Source of the DNA: Bacteroides sp. CAG:545
GTDB lineage: Bacteria > Bacteroidota > Bacteroidia > Bacteroidales > UBA932
DNA: 32,541 nucleotides
Direction of reading: 5' to 3'
NCBI GenBank assembly: GCA_000432515.1
Contig: HF995986.1
Location: forward strand, 1 to 32,541
How positions within the stretch are numbered: position 1 is the stretch's first letter; every line of letters starts with the position of its first letter. Below are positions 7,972 to 16,335 of this stretch, piece by piece. The notes under the pieces were generated by a model that was given only the letters and a program-made list of their open reading frames with translations, was not told the DNA's origin and searched no databases. The position numbers were made by a program, and so were the translations under genes.

Positions 7972-9252
7972 ATGAAAAAAGACAGTTACATAAGTACGTG
8001 GTTTCGCGACTTTTGGGGAATTTTCACCCACGAACTGCAACTCATATTCTCCGATTCCGGAGTTATGATCATATTCTTCCTTGCCGGACTCGTCTATCCG
8101 CTGCTGTACAATGTAATGTACCTCAACGGCATACTTAACGAGACCCCTATTGCCGTCGTGGACAATGCCGACTGCTCAGCCAGCCGCCGTTTCGCCCGCG
8201 AAGTCGATGCCACAAGAGAGTGCGCTGTGAAATATCATTGCATCAATGTCCTTGAGGCACAGGAGCTTATGAAGGAAGGCAAGATTCGCGGCTACCTGTA
8301 TTTCCCATCTGACTACGGAGACAAACTCGCAAGACTGGAGACCGCCACATTGTCAGTTTATGCTGACATGAGCAGCTTCCTCTACTACAAGAACATCCTT
8401 ATGGCAAGCAACATGGTGATGCTCAATGAAGTGGGCAGCATCCAGATGGAGCGGTACGCAGCGGCGGGATTCAGCGGCGAACAGGCCGCATCCCTCGTGC
8501 AGGCCATCCCATACGAGGAGAACAACCCTTACAACAGGGCATTCTCCTACTCGCTGTTCCTCCTGTCAGCCATATTGCTCGTAATCGTCCAGCAGACGCT
8601 GTTCTACGGAATGTCGATGCTGGTGGGCACGGCACGAGAGGAGAACCGCAGTTTCGCTACGCTTCCGGACAGGCTTGAAGGCCACGGAGTAGTGCGCGTG
8701 GTTCTCGGACGAGGACTTGCCTATTGGCTGATATACATGGGAATTGCCATATACATCGCTACGATTGTGCCGGCCATATTCGGATTGCCGCAGAGAGGCA
8801 ACTTCTGGGATATCATACTGTTACTGCTGTTCTTCGTGACGGACTGCGTGATGTTCTCGATGACATGGAGCGCGCTGATTACCAGAAGAGAGTCAGTATT
8901 TCTCCTGTTCCTTGTGGTATCGCCTATCTGCCTGTTCCTGACAGGTTTCTCATGGCCTACTACAGCATTCCCTGAGTTCTGGAAATGGTTCTCATACCTA
9001 TTCCCGACCACATTCGGATGCCAGAGCTTCATAAACCTCAACACTGCCGGCGGCGACTTGTGGACTTCACATACGCAGATGTTCTGGATGACCGTCCAGA
9101 CCATCGTGTACTTCTGCACAGCCTGCATCGCCATCTTTGTAGAGAACTGGGTTATCCACCACAAGGCCATGCTTGAGGAAAAGAAAATGGAACTGGCCAA
9201 ACGTGCCGGAGTGGACCTGGAAGAAGACCGCAAAATCATCGCTGGAGAATAA
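7972..9252 (+). CDS. ABC-2 type transporter permease (second subunit)
   Basis: 426 residues, same architecture as the preceding permease and clearly its paralogue: first helix IIFFLAGLVYPLLYNVMYLNG, periplasmic domain with IAVVDNADCSASRRFAREVDA, then five C-terminal helices. The shared stretch SSFLYYKNILMASNMV matches GGALSYKNILTMINLA in its partner. A charged cytoplasmic tail of about 35 residues (HHKAMLEEKKMELAKRAGVDL onward) distinguishes it. It is probably the heterodimeric partner in export of a small hydrophobic substrate; the substrate is unknown. It is the last gene of the plus-strand unit and ends 18 bases before a hairpin terminator shared with the convergent kinase gene. Confidence 0.9.
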   Translation: MKKDSYISTWFRDFWGIFTHELQLIFSDSGVMIIFFLAGLVYPLLYNVMYLNGILNETPIAVVDNADCSASRRFAREVDATRECAVKYHCINVLEAQELMKEGKIRGYLYFPSDYGDKLARLETATLSVYADMSSFLYYKNILMASNMVMLNEVGSIQMERYAAAGFSGEQAASLVQAIPYEENNPYNRAFSYSLFLLSAILLVIVQQTLFYGMSMLVGTAREENRSFATLPDRLEGHGVVRVVLGRGLAYWLIYMGIAIYIATIVPAIFGLPQRGNFWDIILLLLFFVTDCVMFSMTWSALITRRESVFLLFLVVSPICLFLTGFSWPTTAFPEFWKWFSYLFPTTFGCQSFINLNTAGGDLWTSHTQMFWMTVQTIVYFCTACIAIFVENWVIHHKAMLEEKKMELAKRAGVDLEEDRKIIAGE

Positions 9253-9270
9253 TTTTCCACATATATATCG

Positions 9271-9303
9271 AAAAAGGCCGTGCATTAAGCACGACCTTTT
9301 TTT
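9271..9303. terminator. Bidirectional terminator between convergent genes
   Basis: A-tract, GGCCGTGC, five-base loop, GCACGACC, T-tract: a stem of about 12 pairs with one C/A mismatch, flanked by five or more A on the left and seven T on the right. It sits between the stop of the plus-strand permease (9252) and the stop of the minus-strand kinase (9320), so it can end both units. Confidence 0.85.
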
Positions 9304-9319
9304 CGTATTATAGCGCGTA

Positions 9320-11047
9320 CTACAGACGCTGTCCCCCGATGAATTCACGCATGATGGATGTCGGCGGAATCGCGGATATCTCGTCCGGCGAGAGTGCCAC
9401 GATATAGTCCAGGAACTTGAGCAGACGCACCGCCTCAGTATATGCCGGTGAAGACGGAGCAATCCGGCGCAGCAGCGGGTCAGCATAGTATTTGAGCATC
9501 GGAAGCTCGTAGATCAATGCTGAATTGAACGCCGCATCCGCATTTTCCTGGAACGGGAATATGTTGCAGTTCTCTCCACGGCGTACACTGTACCAGCGGG
9601 TTATCGTCTCCTCCGGAGTGATGCCACGTACACGGTTGTCACGCACCATACGGCGCAGCAGACGGTTGTCGGAAGTGGAGATATTGTTGTTCTCATCCAC
9701 ATTGAGAGAAGTCAGCGCAGAGGCATAGACTCTGAAAATCTTGGAATTGTCCACATCCGGAACCATCGCAGGGTCGAGGGCGTGGATACCTTCCATGATA
9801 AGTATCTCCTTTTCACCCAGCGAGATACGCTTGCCGGACGGCATTGACCTGCCTGCCTTGAAATCAAACTTAGGCAGCTCTACCTCCTTGCCCGCGAACA
9901 GGTCGTTCAGCTGGCTGTTGAGAAGTTTGAGGTCCATCGCCTCCAACGCCTCAAAGTCATAGTTCCCATCACTGTCCTTAGGCGTATGCTCCCTGTCCAC
10001 GAAATAATTGTCCAGTTCTATAACCTTTGGAACCAGACCGAGCACACGGCACTGGAGCGCAATCCTCAGCGATGACGAAGTCTTTCCGCTGGAGGACGGC
10101 CCGGCTATGAAAACAGCCTTGACCTGCCCCCTGCGCTCATATATCTGGTCGGCAATGGCCGCATATTTTCTTTCGTGGAGAGCCTCTGACAGATTTATCA
10201 GTTCCACAGCATGTCCCTCGGAAATGGCCTTGTTCAATGCCCCTATACCATTGATCCTGATAATGGAGCACCAGTCGGAATATTCCGCGAGAGTTGCCGC
10301 AATCTTGGACTGCGTCTTGACAGGAATCACTTTCGAGAAATCGCCCTCGGACGGGAACTGCAGACAGAAGCCTTCAGCGAACGGTAGAAGGTCGAACACT
10401 TTCAGATAACCGGTCGAAGGGAGTAGCGGTCCATGGAATGTATCTACATGTCCGTCAAGGAAATACACACTGCATATGAACTTGCCGAGAGACTTCTGGA
10501 GCTCAGCTTTTTCCGGCTGGTTATTCTCCTCGAACATCTTCTCTGCCGTTACGGCATCTATCTTCTCCTTCCTGAACGGCATGTCGGCGGATACGATTTC
10601 CTGCATCCTGCTCTTGATGGAGGACAACTGCTCCTGCGTCAGTGCCAATGTCCTGCAACGTCCGTCCTCCTGTTTCCTGGTCTCTATCAACTTGCAGTAG
10701 AGACCGCTCGGAAGCGAATGGTCTATCACCAGGACCTTGTCCGGAAACAGCTCACGCACAGCGTTCTGCAGCACGAAACACAGAGAGCGCAGGTAGGTGC
10801 GCCTTCCGTCAGGATGATTGTATCCGATGAACTCCACCTCGTGAGTCATCGCCAGCTTGAAGTCGAGTTCCTTCAGTTTGTGGTCCACCAATGCCGCGAG
10901 CACGGGATATACCACTCCTGTTCTGTCATCTTTCACGACAGGGCAGACCTGCTTGGAAAAATCACCGAGTTTCTCGAACAGAGGCAACTCGTAACGCCTC
11001 CCGTCATTGACAAGGAGAACTTCAAATTTGTCAGCAGTATTGTTCAT
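9320..11047 (-). CDS. Two-domain nucleoside (uridine-like) kinase
   Basis: 575 residues. The C-terminal half is a P-loop kinase of the uridine kinase / phosphoribulokinase type: Walker A GPSSSGKT at 316-323, then IELDNYFVDREHTPKDSDG and MEGIHALDP, all in the expected order. The N-terminal ~290 residues resemble the TGS and second additional domains of threonyl-tRNA synthetase (residues ~8-65 beta-grasp-like; HTHEVEFIG-like strand as AMTHEVEFIG; later AEGFCLQFPS). This fusion is known as a nucleoside kinase family in Bacteroidales and Clostridia; the natural substrate is not settled. It is cytoplasmic. It is the last gene of the minus-strand unit, starting 10 bases after the uvrA stop, and ends at a terminator. 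Confidence 0.88.
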   Translation of the reverse strand: MNNTADKFEVLLVNDGRRYELPLFEKLGDFSKQVCPVVKDDRTGVVYPVLAALVDHKLKELDFKLAMTHEVEFIGYNHPDGRRTYLRSLCFVLQNAVRELFPDKVLVIDHSLPSGLYCKLIETRKQEDGRCRTLALTQEQLSSIKSRMQEIVSADMPFRKEKIDAVTAEKMFEENNQPEKAELQKSLGKFICSVYFLDGHVDTFHGPLLPSTGYLKVFDLLPFAEGFCLQFPSEGDFSKVIPVKTQSKIAATLAEYSDWCSIIRINGIGALNKAISEGHAVELINLSEALHERKYAAIADQIYERRGQVKAVFIAGPSSSGKTSSSLRIALQCRVLGLVPKVIELDNYFVDREHTPKDSDGNYDFEALEAMDLKLLNSQLNDLFAGKEVELPKFDFKAGRSMPSGKRISLGEKEILIMEGIHALDPAMVPDVDNSKIFRVYASALTSLNVDENNNISTSDNRLLRRMVRDNRVRGITPEETITRWYSVRRGENCNIFPFQENADAAFNSALIYELPMLKYYADPLLRRIAPSSPAYTEAVRLLKFLDYIVALSPDEISAIPPTSIMREFIGGQRL

Positions 11048-11057
11048 AATTATGTGT

Positions 11058-13916
11058 TTAACGCTTGCCTATTATGCCTTCGAGCGCATCCTTCAGATAA
11101 GGTCCTGTGACGGATGCCGGATTTGCCGCAAGTTCCTCCGGGGTTCCCTGAGCCACCACATAACCGCCTCGGCGTCCGCCGTCCGGCCCCATGTCGAACA
11201 TATAGTCCGCGCATTTCAGCACATCGAGGTTATGCTCTATGACTATCACGGTGTTACCGCAGTCCACCAGCTTCTGAAGCACGCCCAAAAGCACCTTGAT
11301 ATCCTCAAAATGCAGGCCAGTGGTAGGCTCGTCGAGTATATAAAGGGTGTTTCCTGTGTCCTTCCGGTAGAGTTCAGATGCAAGTTTCATCCTCTGGCTC
11401 TCTCCGCCCGACAATGTGACCGCAGACTGACCGAGATGAACGTAGCCGAGTCCCACATCCACGAGGGCCTTAAGTTTCTGGGAAATCTTGGGAATCTCCT
11501 TGAAAAACTCATAGGCCTGGGCTATCGGCATCTCCAGCACGTCATTGATACTGCGCCCCTTGTACTTGACCGCAAGCGTGTCCTCCTTGTAACGGTGGCC
11601 ACGGCATTCATCGCAGACGACATTGACAGAAGGCAGGAAATTCATTTCTATCACCTTGATACCGGCCCCTTTACAAGCCTCGCAACGGCCTCCTGCTACA
11701 TTGAAAGAGAACCTTCCGGCTCCGAATCCGCGCACTTTGGCGTCAGGCGTTTCGGCAAACAGGGTACGGATATCATTGAACACACCGGTAAATGTGGCCG
11801 GGTTGCTCCTCGGAGTCCTGCCGATAGGGCTCTGGTCGATTTCTATGAGTTTGTCGATATTTTCGACTCCGATGATGTCCGAATACGGCAGAGGATGCAT
11901 CTTGGCATTGTAGAACTTGTTCTTCAATATCGGCATCAATGTCTCGTTTATGAGCGAGGATTTGCCGCTGCCGCTGACTCCGCTGATACCGATAAAGACG
12001 CCCAGCGGGAAGTCTATGTCAATGTCTTTCAAGTTGTTGCCCGACGCACCACGGATTCCGAGCACCTTTCCGTTCCCCTTTCGGCGGACGGCCGGCACTT
12101 CGATACGCTTCTTTCCGGTAAGATAATCCAGGGTCAATGACGGCCCGATCGTATAGGATGACAAGTTTTTCTTGTCATTTTCTCCAACAGCGTCTCCTGC
12201 AGCCTCTTTTCCCGATTCGCCCAACAGAAGGGAAACAGGAGCATTGACACAGATCTTTCCGCCGTTCTCTCCCGCGCCCGGTCCTACATCGACAAGCCAG
12301 TCCGCACTATACATCGTCTCGGCGTCGTGCTCGACTACCATCACGGAGTTCCCTTCGTCGCGCAGTTCCTTGAGCGAATGGATCAGCTTCCTGTTGTCGC
12401 GCTGGTGAAGTCCGATGCTCGGTTCATCCAGGATGTACAACACATTGACCAGCTTGGAGCCGATCTGTGTCGCAAGTCTGATGCGCTGGCTCTCACCGCC
12501 TGACAATGAAGCGGTTGCGCGATCGAGCGAGAGATAATCCAGTCCCACATCCAGCATAAAACCGGTACGTTCGCCGAGTTCCTTCAATATGTCACGGGCG
12601 ATGAGGTTCTCCCTGTCGGACAGTTTGGAGGGCAGCTCCTGAATCCATTTGGCAAGGGACGACATCTCCATCGCAGCGACCTCGGATATGGTTTTTCCGT
12701 CGATTTTGAAACAGGTGGTCTGCTGATTAAGCCTTGTTCCGTGACAGACCGGGCAGACTACCTTGTCCTCGATGTCATCCACAATTCCGGGGAACGACAC
12801 CATTTCCGACATATTCCCGTCCCCTACACGGAAAAGTTCGTCCGAGCCATAGACGATCAGCGAAATCGCCTCGTCCGGCACATCCTCTATCGGATCGTAT
12901 AGTGAGAAGTTATATCTTCTTGCTATAGAGCGTATTATATCGAATTTCTTCGTCTCCCGCATCTTTCCGAGCGGGACGATTCCGCCATCAGCGATAGAAA
13001 CGCTGCGGTCCGGAATAATCGTGTCAATGTTCACATCGACGATCGTTCCGAGTCCTTTGCAATGCGGACAGTAGCCTTCCGGAGAATTGAACGAGAACGA
13101 ATGCGGCGCCGGCTCCTGAAGCGAAATGCCGGAATCCGGATCCACCAGATGCTTGGAATAATGCTGTATCTCCCCCGTCTCCAAGTCGAGCACTGCAAGT
13201 GAGCCTTTCCCACGTCCCAATGCTGTAGCGACTGAATCCTTCACCCTCTTGTCATCACCTGTGACAGGCTTCATCTTGTCCACCACAAGCTCGATGAAAT
13301 GGGCCTTGTACCTGTCCAGAGCCGTTACTGTGGCCAGGTCACGGAGTTCCCCGTCGATGCGCACCTGAGTAAAGCCACGTTTGCGGAGATTGTCGAACAG
13401 CTCCTTGTAATGACCTTTTCGGCCACGCACGAGAGGCGCGAGAAGATAACATTTCCGCTGATTGTACTTCTGCATTATGAGCGAAACTATCTGCTCATCA
13501 GTGTAGCGGGACATTTCCTTCCCCGTTACAGGAGAATATGCCCGCGACGCCCTCGCATACAGAAGCCTGAGGAAATCGTAAATCTCTGTTATGGTACCGA
13601 CCGTGGAACGCGGATTGTTGCCCGTGGTCTTCTGCTCGATGGCGATAATCGGACTCAGGCCGTTGATTTCCTCAACCTCCGGCTTCTCCAACACCCCCAT
13701 AAAATGCTTGGCGTAGGCGGAAAGCGTATCCATATAACGCCTCTGCCCCTCCGCATAGATGGTGTCGAAAGCCAATGACGACTTGCCACTGCCACTCAAT
13801 CCGGTTATGACCACGAACTCCCCTCTCGGAATATCCAGACTGACATTCTTGAGGTTATGGGCCTTTGCGCCCCTAATTTCTATGAAATCTTTTTCTTCCA
13901 ATTTATTGTGCTCCAA
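11058..13916 (-). CDS. uvrA: UvrA excinuclease ATPase subunit
   Basis: 952 residues, damage-recognition subunit of nucleotide excision repair. Two ABC ATPase modules are complete: Walker A GLSGSGKS (39-46) and GVSGSGKS (646-653), signature LSGGESQR twice (471 and 835), and Walker B ILDEPSIGLH and ILDEPTTGLH. Zinc cysteine pairs are visible at 388/391, 744/747 and 768/771. In the first zinc module only the second pair (283/286, CPHC) remains; the first pair is replaced by VDPDSG near 258-263. There is no ATG start: the frame begins with TTG at 13916, three bases after the TAA of the upstream protease, in the same frame. A second TTG five codons in, with GGAG nine bases before it, would give a start closer to the usual UvrA N terminus. 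Translation is probably coupled to the protease gene. Confidence 0.96.
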   Translation of the reverse strand: MEHNKLEEKDFIEIRGAKAHNLKNVSLDIPRGEFVVITGLSGSGKSSLAFDTIYAEGQRRYMDTLSAYAKHFMGVLEKPEVEEINGLSPIIAIEQKTTGNNPRSTVGTITEIYDFLRLLYARASRAYSPVTGKEMSRYTDEQIVSLIMQKYNQRKCYLLAPLVRGRKGHYKELFDNLRKRGFTQVRIDGELRDLATVTALDRYKAHFIELVVDKMKPVTGDDKRVKDSVATALGRGKGSLAVLDLETGEIQHYSKHLVDPDSGISLQEPAPHSFSFNSPEGYCPHCKGLGTIVDVNIDTIIPDRSVSIADGGIVPLGKMRETKKFDIIRSIARRYNFSLYDPIEDVPDEAISLIVYGSDELFRVGDGNMSEMVSFPGIVDDIEDKVVCPVCHGTRLNQQTTCFKIDGKTISEVAAMEMSSLAKWIQELPSKLSDRENLIARDILKELGERTGFMLDVGLDYLSLDRATASLSGGESQRIRLATQIGSKLVNVLYILDEPSIGLHQRDNRKLIHSLKELRDEGNSVMVVEHDAETMYSADWLVDVGPGAGENGGKICVNAPVSLLLGESGKEAAGDAVGENDKKNLSSYTIGPSLTLDYLTGKKRIEVPAVRRKGNGKVLGIRGASGNNLKDIDIDFPLGVFIGISGVSGSGKSSLINETLMPILKNKFYNAKMHPLPYSDIIGVENIDKLIEIDQSPIGRTPRSNPATFTGVFNDIRTLFAETPDAKVRGFGAGRFSFNVAGGRCEACKGAGIKVIEMNFLPSVNVVCDECRGHRYKEDTLAVKYKGRSINDVLEMPIAQAYEFFKEIPKISQKLKALVDVGLGYVHLGQSAVTLSGGESQRMKLASELYRKDTGNTLYILDEPTTGLHFEDIKVLLGVLQKLVDCGNTVIVIEHNLDVLKCADYMFDMGPDGGRRGGYVVAQGTPEELAANPASVTGPYLKDALEGIIGKR

Positions 13917-13919
13917 ACA

Positions 13920-15881
13920 TTAGAGCCATCCGCCGCCGGAGCTTCTGACTCCCCTTACAACTATCGAGAGTTTCCTGGATATCTTCATGCCTCCCATGGA
14001 CGAACCTGTACCGACATTGGTGCCGCCCGCTACCGCATTGACAGTCAATATGGCATTGCCGGAGCGCTTCGGGGTCAATGTAAGTTTCCCTTTGTTCACC
14101 ACAGGCGCCGATTTCAGTCCGAGCGTGCTCATATCATCTGCCGAAATCTCGATTCCGGTATAGGTCAATGATTCATATCCTTCACCGAACAATGACTCGA
14201 GGCTGACCTCCTGCGTCTCTCCCACGACCAATGCCTCACAAGGTATGCCTTCTATCTGCATCAGCAGTCTCCACGCATTGACCTTGCCCGTTCCCATCTT
14301 GCCGGCGAACTTGGAGAAATTATAAGAACGGACACTATTTTCATCTTCATAATAATAGCCTTTTCCGGAGAAAGCCGAGTCGCTGAACTTGTCCACGGAC
14401 GTAAGCAGCATCGACTTGAACTCATCGGCCGTGCATTTCACGCCCAGTTTCTTCATATACGAAAGGCCCAGCGCAGCCACGCCGCTCACATGCGGACAGG
14501 CCATTGAGGTTCCGTCCATATATGCATATCCGGAACCGTCGAGATATCCATCTTCATCTCTCAAATCTGGCGGCACGGTGGACAGGATGGAGGCTTCATC
14601 CATAGTGTCATCCGATGAACTCTTCATCGGAGAACAATAGTCTCCACCAGGAGCTGCGATATTGCAGCCTGGTCCGTAATTCGTGTAAAAAGCCGGCTTG
14701 CCGTTGCAGGCGAACGATGTCACGGATATATAATCCGTCATTCCGCCAGGATAGCCCGACATGGCCGCCATTTCATTTCCGGCAGCGAAAACCACTATTC
14801 CTCCGTTGATAGGGTTGTCCCTGCTTGAGCCTATGAAATAATTATAAGCTTCTACCTCTACCTTGTTCTCGTTTATATAGGCATTGTCCGACCTGACCTC
14901 GCCTCCGTCCACTCCAAAAGAGCACTGGAGTACAGAAGCTCCGTGGTCCGCAGCATATTTCGCTGCACGTGCGACCGTCGATGCTGTAGGCTCAGCATTT
15001 CCCGAAAATATCTGGCAGGACATAATACGCACACCGTCGCCCTTTCCTGTTCCGCCTGCCACACTTGAAACGCCGGTGCCGTTATTGTTCACCGCCGCGA
15101 TGATACCGGCCACATGTGTACCGTGTCCGGAATCCCCATTTTCCAGCCAGGATACCGAGCCATTGCTCTTTATGAAATTGTAGCCGTGCAGGTCATTGTT
15201 CGTCGGAGAAGGATTGGTCCACATGTTCGCGCTCAGGTCAGGATGCGTATAGTCCACGCCCTCATCCACGACTGCGACAATGATGGACGGGTCGCCGCCC
15301 GTAAGCGCCCAGGCATCCCTTACATTCACGTCCTCACCGATCACGGCTCCGGAAGGATAGTCTTTGGTCTGGTTGCTGAGGTTCCACTGTTTGCTGAAAA
15401 GCGGATCGTTCATAGCTGCGCCGCTGGCACCTGCCTTGGTGGCCATAGTCTCGGGGCACGGTCTGACGCGCTTGCTTATCACTCTGTCCATCAATGTATT
15501 GTACTGCACTTTAGCCACCTTCTTTTCAGAGGAAAGCCTGGCAGCTACCTTCTGCACATCCGTCTTGCCGTCCAATGTCAATTCATACCATCTGTCCAGA
15601 CCGAAGCGTTTTTCCTCAGCTTCCCTTCCGGGAAATGACTCGAACAGCGGAGCTATCGATACGGCTCCGGCATTCTCTGCTATCCTGCTGAGTTCCTCAG
15701 TATCTGAAACATCGCCATCCACATAGACGAGGATGGAGTTGCCGTCAGCATTGTGACTTGTATTTACAATTTTTCCATTGGCCTCTCCTTTGCCTGAGGG
15801 AGAGACTTCATTCGTGAGAAATGATGAACATCCTGTCAGAACCAATGAGAAGATGCACACCGAAAAAGCGAATTTCTTCAT
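13920..15881 (-). CDS. Subtilisin-like (S8) protease lipoprotein, copy 1
   Basis: 653 residues. The lipoprotein signal has Cys18 (LVLTGC). Residues ~48-130 are an I9-like propeptide that includes FGLDRWY at 93-99. The S8 catalytic domain has Asp206 (VVDEGVDYTHPDL), His253 (GHGTHVAG), oxyanion Asn369 (AAGN) and Ser459 (GTSMACPHVSG); the triad is intact. A beta-rich C-terminal domain of ~120 residues ends in GGGWL. It is expected at the cell surface or in the periplasm as a secreted endoprotease that cleaves its own propeptide. It is the third S8 protease of a tandem array and starts 2 bases after the stop of a lipocalin-like lipoprotein gene. Its stop abuts uvrA. Substrate unknown; likely dietary or host protein, or a processing role. 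Confidence 0.93.
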   Translation of the reverse strand: MKKFAFSVCIFSLVLTGCSSFLTNEVSPSGKGEANGKIVNTSHNADGNSILVYVDGDVSDTEELSRIAENAGAVSIAPLFESFPGREAEEKRFGLDRWYELTLDGKTDVQKVAARLSSEKKVAKVQYNTLMDRVISKRVRPCPETMATKAGASGAAMNDPLFSKQWNLSNQTKDYPSGAVIGEDVNVRDAWALTGGDPSIIVAVVDEGVDYTHPDLSANMWTNPSPTNNDLHGYNFIKSNGSVSWLENGDSGHGTHVAGIIAAVNNNGTGVSSVAGGTGKGDGVRIMSCQIFSGNAEPTASTVARAAKYAADHGASVLQCSFGVDGGEVRSDNAYINENKVEVEAYNYFIGSSRDNPINGGIVVFAAGNEMAAMSGYPGGMTDYISVTSFACNGKPAFYTNYGPGCNIAAPGGDYCSPMKSSSDDTMDEASILSTVPPDLRDEDGYLDGSGYAYMDGTSMACPHVSGVAALGLSYMKKLGVKCTADEFKSMLLTSVDKFSDSAFSGKGYYYEDENSVRSYNFSKFAGKMGTGKVNAWRLLMQIEGIPCEALVVGETQEVSLESLFGEGYESLTYTGIEISADDMSTLGLKSAPVVNKGKLTLTPKRSGNAILTVNAVAGGTNVGTGSSMGGMKISRKLSIVVRGVRSSGGGWL

Positions 15882-15883
15882 AA

Positions 15884-16309
15884 TTATTTATCCAGTGCGT
15901 TTGCCTTCACGTCTGCAGGGACCTCAGCCCTTACATACGTGGTCATTTCATCGGTGCCATTCTTCGCGGTAAGCACCATCAGATTGCCGTCAACATCAAC
16001 ATTGTACGTAGAGCTGCCCCATGCAGATCCGTCGGTATAGACCCCTGTTATGCCCTTCTTGACATACTGCCAGGTTCCGGTATAATGAAGGTAACGGCCT
16101 GCCTGCATAAGCTGCCAGGTGTCGAATGTACCGTCTGCCTTGAAGTCGATATAAACAACGATTCCGTAAGTCTGTCCCGCCTTGGTGACAGCACTTATGT
16201 CATCCAGTTTCCAGGAGCCTACGACATTTATGTCCTTGTCTTTTTTATTGCATCCCGCAAGCAGGGCAAGAGCAGTCAACATGAGGACTGCGAATTTCCA
16301 AATTCTCAT
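15884..16309 (-). CDS. Lipocalin-like lipoprotein, copy A
   Basis: 141 residues. The lipobox LLAGC gives Cys20. The mature domain starts with INVVGSWKLDDI, continues with YIDFKADGTFDTWQ, then AGRYLHYTGTW and YTDGSAWGSSTYNV: the GxW and strand pattern of the small lipocalin-like family of Bacteroidetes. It is clearly paralogous to the product of 18360-18776 (shared GxWxL, FxxxGxFxxWQ, AGRxxxYxGxW, YxDGxxWxS). Each copy lies between two S8 protease genes: the upstream protease stop is 26 bases away and the downstream protease start 2 bases away. This suggests a specific pairing with the protease, perhaps as an inhibitor, folding aid or substrate-binding partner. That role is inference only. Confidence 0.8.
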   Translation of the reverse strand: MRIWKFAVLMLTALALLAGCNKKDKDINVVGSWKLDDISAVTKAGQTYGIVVYIDFKADGTFDTWQLMQAGRYLHYTGTWQYVKKGITGVYTDGSAWGSSTYNVDVDGNLMVLTAKNGTDEMTTYVRAEVPADVKANALDK

Positions 16310-16335
16310 ATTCTATTTTCTTATTGTTCAATATT

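Noticed and set aside
11007..12140. Long plus-strand frame of 377 codons opposite uvrA
   Set aside because: Mirror of the uvrA reading frame; the minus-strand product is unmistakable UvrA.
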